Below, in pieces: positions 56,678-64,000 of a stretch of 64,000 bases of DNA (its first letter is position 1; the number at the start of each line of letters is the position of its first letter). Below the pieces are notes generated by a model that worked only from the letters and a program-made list of their open reading frames with translations, was not told the origin of the DNA and made no database searches. The DNA is from Prorocentrum cordatum. Lineage: Eukaryota > Sar > Dinophyceae > Prorocentrales > Prorocentraceae. The translations under genes were made by a program, and so were the position numbers. The stretch spans positions 57,263-121,262 of the forward strand of contig CAUYUJ010022548.1 of assembly GCA_963575745.1 (NCBI GenBank), written 5' to 3'.

Positions 56678-57082
56678 CTCCTCCTCCTCCCTTACCCTTC
56701 CCCCCGTCGTGCGGGTCGCCGCTACAACGCACGTGTGCATCTCAGCGTGCACCGCAGAATGATTCAGTCCAGTTGCTTCTCTGGCGGCCAATTCTGCGGC
56801 AGCCTTCTGGACGCAGATGGGAGGAGTTAGGATGATGCGGGAGGACTGGCAGGGCTCGTCGATTCCAGCGGCGCTCCTTTTTCCAGGAGCTTCTGTTCGA
56901 AGTTCTATATGACGCAACTGTTCATGTGGATTCAAGCGCTGTGTGGCACGCAGAAGCTGTGGTGCACACTGGCGCTGTGTCGCACTCGGCTGCTGTGGTG
57001 TACATAGGCGCTGTGGTGCACGCAAGCACTGTGGTGTAAACAGGCGCTGTGATGCAGATCGCCACTTACATGCTGCTGCTAC
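56105..57082. repeat. Inverted pair of 18-bp tandem arrays
   Basis: The left array (about 56140-56455) has units GTGTACACCACAGCGCCT, exactly 18 bp, about 18 copies, read as VYTTAP-type hexapeptides. The right array (56938-57050) has the same unit inverted (TGTGGTGTACATAGGCGC), about 6 copies. The outer ends match in inverse: AGCAGCATGTAGGTGGCGAT at 56115 and ATCGCCACTTACATGCTGCT at 57059. Between them lie a TCC array (56541-56691) and unassigned DNA. Confidence 0.85.
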
Positions 57083-57435
57083 CCGTCCTCGGTCATTCCT
57101 TGGCATTCCCAGATGCCGCCGGCGCGAAACGTGACGTCATCGGCCCCCTCCCCCCTCTCCCCCAGATGACGGCCGTTATCGGCCGGAAATGATACACTTT
57201 TTCCGCAATAAACAAAAGACAGAAAAAGGCCCAAGGACATCTCGCAAGAGAGCAGCAACGGCAAGCAATCGGCCCTTCGACCGAGCCTGGAACCGTGTCA
57301 GTCGTGCGCAGAGGCACAAGCAGCATCATAACACCTAAGCTGGATCGGCGCGGGGACCCCCCCGCTGAGCCCGGCGACGCCTCCGGCGCCACAGCTGTGG
57401 GGCTCCGCGCGCCGCGGGGGCCCAGGCAGTCGGAG
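57083..57435. other. Unassigned sequence
   Basis: No recognised gene or repeat copy. Confidence 0.4.
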
Positions 57436-57597
57436 GGCCCCCACTGTACGCCTGCACCGATCCTGGACAGGCCGATCCTGGTCCCGGGATCGGTGTATGC
57501 GCTCTCGTGGCTTGGCCAGGAGGGCGTCTACACCGGTCCCCGACCCAGGATGGGCCAGGCCAGGATGGCCGCATGTGTATAGTTGTCGCCCTCCGGT
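57436..57597. repeat. Foldback element, copy 2 of 2
   Basis: CTGCACCGATCCTGGACAGG and CGATCCTGGTCCCGGGATCG at the left and CCCAGGATGGGCCAGGCCAG with ATGTGTATAGTTGTCGCCCT at the right pair imperfectly. The central GAGGGCGTCTACACC matches copy 1. Confidence 0.75.
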
Positions 57598-57749
57598 CTA
57601 GCGCCGATACAAGAATCTGCGAACACCTCCCAAAGTTTATGACTGCGTCCTGCGTCAGTATCCTCTCTTTGATCGGAGAACAATCGTGGGGCGAGAGGGA
57701 GAGGCCCGGAGACGTCCGCTTGCTGAGGGTGAGCAACCGCGCGACTTCG

Positions 57750-57999
57750 TCCTCCTCCTCGTTCTCTCCTCCTCCTCCTCCTCCTCCTCCTCCTCTTCCT
57801 CCTCCTCCTCCTCCTCCTCCTCCTCCTCCTCCTCCTCCTCCTCCTCCTCCTCCTCTCCCCCCTCTCTCCTCCTCCTCCTCCTCCTCCTCCTCCTCCTGCC
57901 GCCTCCTCCTCCTCCTCCTCCTCCTCCTCCTCCTCCTCGTTCGCCTGTCCTCCTCTTCTTCTCTCCCTCTCCCTCCTCCTCGTCCTCCTTCACTTTTCC

Positions 58000-58031
<32 letters not shown>

Positions 58032-58310
58032 ATCCACCTCCTTTCTTCCTCCTCCTCCTGTTCCCTCCTCACTCCCCCCCCTCCCTCCGCCTCATCCTCC
58101 TTCTCCGCCTCCCATCCTCCTCCCAGGGGGGGGGGGGGGGGGGGGGGGAGGCCTCTCCGCCTCCTCCGCCTTCTCCTCCTCCTCCTCCTTCCCTTCATTC
58201 TCATCCTCCTCCTCCTCATCCTCCTCCTCCTCCTCCTCCTCCTCCTCCTCCTCCTTCCTCCTCCTCCTTCTCCCTCTCCTCCTCCCCTCCCACCCCTCCC
58301 TGGGGGTCCT
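57750..58310. repeat. (TCC)n microsatellite with 23-G run
   Basis: About 560 bp of pyrimidine-rich TCC/CTC triplets, interrupted by a run of 23 G at 58126-58148. The run can form quadruplexes and is an error-prone spot for sequencing. Confidence 0.95.
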
Positions 58311-58317
58311 AACCCCC

Positions 58318-58800
58318 ATTTGAGGGGGTGGGGGGGACGACGAGCTCGTCAGCGCACCTTCTGGCCACGTAGACTCCAAATCCAGCCTCCAATGCCTCCA
58401 GGATGCCCGAGACGCCCTCCGGGACGTCGTCAGGAAGGCCCAACATGCCCCGAAGGCCTGAAGAGTCAGGAACAAACCAAAGAGAAGAGTCCAAACACAG
58501 AAAAAGAAGTCCCGAGACGCGTTCTCGCTCACAGACGCCTCCGAATCGCTCCAGGCAGCGCCCACGGGCATCTGGACAACTCACGATGTTCCCCAAATGG
58601 CCCCAAGGGCCCCTGGCTGGACTCCGAAGAACCCCCGGGGACTCCAGACACGAATCCAAGTCGGCCCGAGGCCGCCTCAAACACGGACTCCATATATTCC
58701 CCCACGGGGTCACAATACCCTCAACCCCGATCGTCAGGCAACGACGGTGGCGTTCAGAAAGCAGCTCCGCAGGTCCTGAATGATGGAAGGCCACCCAGCA
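58318..58800. repeat. Pro-type repeat fragment (diverged)
   Basis: GGCCCCAAGGGCCCCTGG, CCGAAGAACCCCCGGGGACT and similar words have the flavour of the 30-32 kb block but no clear long period. Confidence 0.5.
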
Positions 58801-59288
58801 TATCATGCAGTTGTTTCCCACGTATCCCCCAAACCCACCCAGCACCGAAACCACAACCCAATCGAGAACACTCCACCACCTGCGGATTAACCCGGACGCA
58901 ATCCGTGCAATGCGTACATGGGCCTGACGACTCCCGTGAGCTGAACTCATTGCCTGTCTTCTGGCGATCGTCGGAATGGCCTAACAGTCTTGCTTATGCA
59001 TATATCTTCAAGTACACAAATAGCAGGAGACGGATCGATAACCCCAGGTGGTGGTGGTGGTAGAACCTAAACCTCTTTTGGGAAAAAGAAGAAGATTTGT
59101 TGTGCAAAATATGCGGCACGCCCTACGTGATGCAATCCACGTCGTGCAGTTTATGCGGACCAAGATGCCTGGCGCAATCTAGGTGGTTCATTAGATGTTA
59201 TGAAACCTATGTTGTGCAGTCCAAGTTGTGTAACCGTTGTGGTGCAAACTATGTTGTGCAACATAAATGGGGCAATATACCTTGCGCG
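58801..59288. other. Unassigned, then degenerate TTGTGCA-type repeats
   Basis: From 59095 the words TTGTGCAAAATATGCGG, ACGTGATGCAATCC, TATGTTGTGCAGTCC and TATGTTGTGCAACA recur every 14-30 bp. One frame shows CXXC pairs, but they come from the repeated word, so no zinc protein is called. Confidence 0.55.
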
Positions 59289-59388
59289 NNNNNNNNNNNN
59301 NNNNNNNNNNNNNNNNNNNNNNNNNNNNNNNNNNNNNNNNNNNNNNNNNNNNNNNNNNNNNNNNNNNNNNNNNNNNNNNNNNNNNNNN
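59289..59388. other. Assembly gap (100 N)
   Basis: Exactly 100 undetermined bases, a conventional placeholder for a gap of unknown size. It lies next to a long GAT array. Confidence 0.99.
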
Positions 59389-59614
59389 ATAACACTGATG
59401 ATGATGATGATGATGATGCTCATGATGATGATAATCATACTGCTACTACTACTACTAATAATAGTAATAACAAGAGAACGCGATGGCAGGAAGATGGCAA
59501 CGACTCCGAAGAGTGGGGCATGGAGAGGGGATGGGGAGAAAGAGGATGACAGAAGTATGATGCTGCTGCTGATGATGATGATGATGATGACGATGCTGAT
59601 GCTGATACTGATGT

Positions 59615-59655
<41 letters not shown>

Positions 59656-59755
59656 TTGAGGTTGATGCTGATGATGATTATGACGATGATGCTGATGATG
59701 ATGGTGGTGATGGTGGTGATGATGATGATGCTGATGATGATGATGGTGGTGAGGT

Positions 59756-59787
<32 letters not shown>

Positions 59788-59863
59788 CTGATGATGATGA
59801 TTGTGATGCTGATGATGATGATGCTGATGATGATGGTGATGCTGATGATGATGATGGTGATGG

Positions 59864-59896
<33 letters not shown>

Positions 59897-59931
59897 CGAT
59901 GATGATGATGATGATGATGACGATGATGATG

Positions 59932-59963
<32 letters not shown>

Positions 59964-60070
59964 GATGATGACGATGATGATGATGATGATGATGATGCTG
60001 ATGATGATGATGATGATGATGATGCTGCTGCTGCTGATGATGCTGATGTGATGATGGTGGTGGTTTTGAT
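59389..60070. repeat. (GAT)n microsatellite with GCT, GGT and GAC variants
   Basis: About 680 bp of GAT/ATG triplets. The poly-Met/Asp ORF is an artefact. Confidence 0.96.
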
Positions 60071-60700
60071 GATGGTGGTGGTGGCGGAGGTGGTGATGTT
60101 GATGATCAGATGCTGATGGTCAGGCTGGCGAAGGTGGTGATACTGGTGACGATATGATTGCGAGGGAGAGGAAATGAGACGATGTTTGGAGGAACGGAGG
60201 CTGATGAGGCGGAGAAGGAGAATGAGTCAATTTCGGGTTGAGAAGGGGAAGCGGATGCCAGGAGCATGATGAGGAGGACAAGGAGGAGGATGCGATTGCG
60301 GAGGAGGATGAGGAGGACGAGAGGAGGAAGCATGGAGGAAAAGGAGGATCAGAGGGTGGTAGAGATGAAGTGGCCTTGTCGTGGGGTGTGGCGTTAGGCA
60401 GGAGAGCGGTGGACGGGAAGCTGAGGCAGCAGAAGTGACAGGAGGACCAAGAGGATCACGAGGAGGAGTGATACGATGGCACGATGAATATTATGATGGT
60501 TATTGTGATGGTGATTATGATGTTGATGGGCGGCGATGAATCGATGATGGTGGTGAATGTGATCATGACACAGGCGATGACAGTGATGACGATGTTTCGG
60601 TGACGAGGCTGCGGGTAATGCGGATGCGGGTCATATTGGGTATAAGCATTATGGAGATGATTATTGAGAGGATGCGATGGCATGCGAGTGCGATGGAGGA
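60071..60700. other. Unassigned, GAT/GGA-flavoured
   Basis: Degenerate GATG and GGA words continue (60470-60620). No gene recognised. Confidence 0.5.
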
Positions 60701-62068
60701 GGAGGAGGAGAATAAACCCAAGATACATCAGTGGCGCTGCAATCTATCCTCCCGTCCCATGTCCCCCTCCGCACGTCCATGCGAGCTTTCTTCTTCACTG
60801 CAAGAAGCCTTCCCCTCTTCTGAAAGACCAGCACAGTTGGGCCTGCCATACTTCCGGGGGGCGGGGGGGGCGCTTCGAGAAGGAATCGCCTTGCATCCTC
60901 TTGCGCAGAAGCAGGGATGGTGAGAATGATCCTAACATTCAGCGAGGCGTTCAGCGAGCACCCCCTGTCGAAGAAGGGCACCCCCCATCCGCATAACTGC
61001 TGCACGCGCTTGCGCCTCTGGTCACGAACTCCGTGGAAGTCTCAAGCTAGCGCTCCATTGGAACAGAACCACGCCCCTGTACTGTGCAGTTGTGCTGCAG
61101 CTCCAGACTGTTGTGGCAAACGCCGATCCAGGCGATGTCCCCATCTTGAGAGCGAGGTTCGGATGTGCGCAGCGCAGAGGCTCGATGAGAAATTCGAACG
61201 CGACCTGTGCTCAGGTGTCGTGGCAGTTGCAAGGTGTTGGAAGACACGTGCGCGGCGCAAAGTGGAGATCCCCCACTTCGAGAAGCTACCACCATCGATC
61301 ATAGCTACATCTTCTCCCATAGTTTAAGACGAAACGCCGATCCAGGCGATGTCCCCATCTTGAGAGCGAGGTTCGGATGTGCGCAGCGCAGAGGCTCGAT
61401 GAGAAATTCGAACGCGACCTGTGCTCAGGTGTCGTGGCAGTTGCAAGGTGTTGGAAGACACGTGCGCGGCGCAAAGTGGAGATCCCCCACTTCGAGAAGC
61501 TACCACCATCGATCATAGCTACATCTTCTCCCATAGTTTAAGACGAGCGTGCGCAGTCATAAGAAGAGAGCCACTTACAAACACAACTGACCACCTTTCA
61601 TCCTTGGTTAAGCGACTGTGCACGGGACGTAGACGATAGCCACATTTTGAAAGCAACTCCCCCTCAACCCTTCAAGTCGTTGGACTTTTGCGACGAATGT
61701 GCGCGATGCTAAGGCGAGGGCCACACTTTGATAAGGAGCAGCCCTCCATCCCTGAAGCCGTGGCAGAATTTTAAGACAGCTCGAGAGCCACACTTTGAAA
61801 ACATGTCTTGCTCCACCCGTGTAGATGTTGCAAAAATGACGAGTGTGCGCGGCGCTACGACGAAAACATCACCCCTCAATTTGAGTAGTTGTGGCAATAA
61901 TTTCAGACGAGAGTGCGCGGCTCCACGGCGAATGCCACATGCTGAAAACCAGTCCCCTCCATCCTTCAGCTTTCGCGAATGTCAAGCTTCATGGTCACAA
62001 AATGATACGTAACCTCAAACGAAACGCCCGGCACGCCCTATTTGGGGGTGCGAAAACGAGGAGTTGTT
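60700..62068 (-). repeat. Composite microsatellite-ended element, copy E
   Basis: Read on the minus strand: head GAACAACTCCTCGTTTTCGC and GCCGGGCGTTTCGTTTGAGG near 62068-62010; diverged ~82-bp monomers (plus-strand GTGCGCGATGCTAAGGCGAG at 61700, GTGCGCGGCGCTACGACGAA at 61846); a tail ending CACTGATGTATCTTGGG, which passes straight into TCC (GGAGGAGGAG on plus at 60698-60711). Contains the 61118-61545 duplication. Confidence 0.8.
61118..61545. repeat. Perfect 214-bp tandem duplication
   Basis: 61118-61331 and 61332-61545 are identical by eye, starting AAACGCCGATCCAGGCGATG and ending CCATAGTTTAAGACG. The unit contains two diverged composite-element monomers. Confidence 0.95.
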
Positions 62069-62559
62069 CACAACGAAGCGACCTGGAACATGATGAGGAG
62101 AAATATACCGAAGATGATGAGTTCTGGTTTCTTTCCCGCTCTGGCAGACCCTCTTCCGTTTCCAGCTGCTCTTCCTCTCTCCATCGTCCTCATCATTCCC
62201 CTCTCTTTCTTTCCTCCTGCCTAATTTTCCTTCCTCCTACTGCCTCCAGCCCCCTGTTTTATTCCTCCAAGTCCTCTTTCACCTCAATCCTCCTCCCTCC
62301 TCCTTGTCTCTCCTCTTGCTCCTCACCTTCGCTGGTCCTCCCTTTTTCTCGCCCTCCCCCTCCTCCCCCCTCATCCTCCTCCTCCCTCGACTCTCCCCGC
62401 TTCTCGCTCTTCCATGATTATCCTCCTTGTCTGGGCGGGGGTGGGGGAAGAAGGGAGAATATTCGAATTGTTGTCGCTTCGCGAATCCCCACCAGCCCAT
62501 CCAGAAACGATGCCCAGAGGAATTGCCTCGATCAGAGAAGTGGGCAGCACACAGAGGAA
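62069..62559. other. Unassigned, C/T-rich at 62130-62415
   Basis: A pyrimidine-rich, TCC-flavoured tract without a clean period, then ordinary sequence. Confidence 0.5.
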
Positions 62560-63320
62560 GCCATTATGAGACATCTTGGGATATCTTGAGCCATCTTGGA
62601 GGTCATTTTGGGCTCTCCCAGACGCTCTTGGAGTCATCTTAATCCGTGCCCCCCCCCAAGAGGCCTCCATGTGGCTAAAACCTGTGTAGAATCAATGATT
62701 AGGCATTCTCGCCGAGGCCTCTTGGAGCATCTTGGGTGCATCTGGGGGGGCTCTTGGGGCCTCTTGGGGGTCTCTTGGGGGCCTCCGGGGGGCCTCTTGG
62801 GGGCCTCTTGGGGCCATTTTGGGGCCATCTTGGGACCTCTTGGGGCTTCCTGGGCGCTTCTTGGGGCCATCTTGGAGGAGATCGATCAAACAAGAGGGGG
62901 GGTTTAATTAGCGCCCCCCCTCGGAAGCCCCTAAAATCGCCTCTTGGACCCCTCTTGGAACGCTCTTGGAGTGCTCTTGGGCGCTCTTGGGGCCGTCTTG
63001 GGGCTCTTTTGGGGCTCTCTTGGGGCCCTCTTGGGCCATCTTGGAGCCATCTCCAGGCCTCGGATGGCCATCGGAAGCGAAAAGGCGAGAAAGCAAAAAT
63101 CATTGATTTTCCTTAGGTTTTGGGACGATTTTGGCCTCTTCGGGGCCTCCTTGGGGAGCTGTTTGGCCACTTGGAGTTATCTTGGGGCCGTCTTTGGGCT
63201 TCTTGGAACCATCTTAGGAGCCATCTCGAGCGATCTTGCGCTATCTTGAGCCATCTTGGAGCTCATCTTGGGTTCTCTGAGGCGCTCTTGGAGCCGTCTT
63301 GGGCCATCTGGGACGCTCTA
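62560..63320. repeat. Pro-type repeat block, inverted and diverged copy
   Basis: CTCTTGGGGGCCTC and CATCTTGGGGCC words repeat throughout, the reverse complement of the 30-32 kb short word. The long-unit landmark also appears inverted: near 63080-63120 the plus strand reads CGAGAAAGCAAAAATCATTG and CCTTAGGTTTTGGGACG. Confidence 0.8.
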
Positions 63321-63700
63321 ACTACCCGCGGCCCCCCCCGTCCAGGTCCAGGGGAGGGGGTAGGGGGAGGGGTAAACCCCTCCCCAAGGGGGAAGAGGGA
63401 GGGGTGGAAGAGGATCTGTTCTAGACCACCTACGCCCAGAGGGCTGGTGGGATTCCACAGTTCAGGCATGTGTGCTGCGGCTCGTTCACACCGGCCAATG
63501 GGAGCCGTAGTTTGCCGCTGTTCTTTCCTGCGAGTTTCGGGCCGCATTGCCCTGGTGTCTGACCGAAGGGCACAAGTATCAGATATGTTCTTGAACGGCT
63601 TGAGTCTGAACGTTTTTAGCACGGCGATGTCTTGTTTCGAGTTTGCCGCTTGCAAGAAGATCCAAGGGTTTGAACATCGAAAGCTCTTTCTCACTCTGCC
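63321..63700. other. Unassigned sequence
   Basis: Contains the palindromic GAGGGGTAAACCCCTCCCC (about 63366). No gene recognised. Confidence 0.4.
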
Positions 63701-63715
63701 CCCCTCCCCCTCCTC

Positions 63716-63944
63716 TCCACAGCCTGTCTTCGGCTTCAGACGGGCGGCGGGACGCGGATCGCACGGTGATCGCCCCTGGCGTTCCCGCGTCCCTGCCAGC
63801 CCTGGTGTTGGCGCTGGCGGCCTCTTGGGGGTGGTACCTGACTCCGCCCCCACCCGCGTGGGCCGAGGAGCTCGCGGTGGCCTGTGAGGAGGCCACTGCG
63901 GCTGCCCGCCAGGCCGAGGAGGGCGGCGGCCTCCGCCTCCTCCT
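63716..63944 (+). CDS. Possible partial exon, hypothetical protein
   Basis: A pyrimidine tract ending CCTCTCCACAG (63710-63720) looks like a spliceosomal 3' splice site. Downstream the frame that includes 63781 is open and reads VPASLPALVLALAASWGWYL, then TPPPPAWAEELAVACEEATA, AARQAEEGG, before running into Leu from the terminal TCC array. A hydrophobic stretch followed by an acidic, Ala-rich helix would be compatible with a membrane or signal-like segment. No family recognised. The window end prevents a check of the downstream part. Confidence 0.2.
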
Positions 63945-64000
63945 CCTCCTCCTCCTCCTCCTCCTCCTCCTCCTTCTCCTCCTCCTCCTCCCCCTCCTCC
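63936..64000. repeat. (TCC)n microsatellite, running off the window
   Basis: TCC triplets to the last base. Confidence 0.95.

Noticed and set aside
59097-59288. Zinc-ribbon-like CXXC pairs in a short frame
   Set aside because: The Cys codons come from a repeated TTGTGCA-type word; spacing follows the DNA repeat.

Overview
The window looks like intergenic DNA from a large, GC-rich, repeat-saturated eukaryotic nuclear genome, most probably a dinoflagellate. That assignment is an inference. It rests on the decayed LINE-type retroelement at 21.5-24.8 kb, whose RT thumb, Cys-rich block with a CFWLRG motif and RNase H segment resemble dinoflagellate retroelements as I remember them, and on the general character: high GC, enormous trinucleotide arrays, layered short repeats, and no intact recognisable host gene. 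No bacterial, organellar, rRNA or tRNA features were seen, and no dinoflagellate spliced-leader sequence was found. There is one 100-N assembly gap at 59289-59388.

Layout. 0-13 kb: CAT, TCC/GGA and GAC arrays separated by unassigned DNA, small foldbacks (5.5 and 6.3 kb), a 75-bp coding-phase repeat (8 kb) and the first copies of an inverted-terminal-repeat (MITE-like) family (6.4, 9.0 kb). 13.4-13.9 kb: two MITE copies joined through a palindrome with arms over 100 bp. 14-19 kb: GAC arrays, an 86-102-bp tandem repeat and a 685-bp-offset direct repeat. 19.2-27.7 kb: composite repeat copies A (+) and B (-) bracket the decayed retroelement, which itself carries a foldback and a MITE insertion. 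28-33 kb: a long Pro/Lys/Arg-type 350-410-bp repeat block (30.1-32.0 kb) and a 355-bp two-unit repeat. 33-45 kb: relatively poor in microsatellites, with minus-strand retroelement remnants (an RNase H fragment and an ORF1-like fragment) and a 235-bp tandem array. 45-51.5 kb: composite copies C and D, with a degenerate GTCTTAGGG-like field between them and a hierarchical 203/406-bp satellite in D. 51.5-64 kb: more arrays, paired foldbacks at 55.3 and 57.5 kb, an inverted pair of 18-bp arrays, the gap, a GAT array, composite copy E with a perfect 214-bp duplication, an inverted copy of the Pro-type repeat, and a possible exon running into the window end.

Nothing here works together as an operon or pathway. 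The most interesting content is repeat architecture. Several dispersed families have a defined sequence end that abuts a (TCC)n/(GGA)n microsatellite at the same place in different copies. The clearest is a composite element (conserved head, about 82-bp monomers, unique tail, TCC run) present five times in both orientations. All alignments were done by eye, so percentages and exact borders are not given. Open reading frames that lie in microsatellites (poly-His, Ser, Leu, Glu, Arg, Asp) are not annotated as genes.
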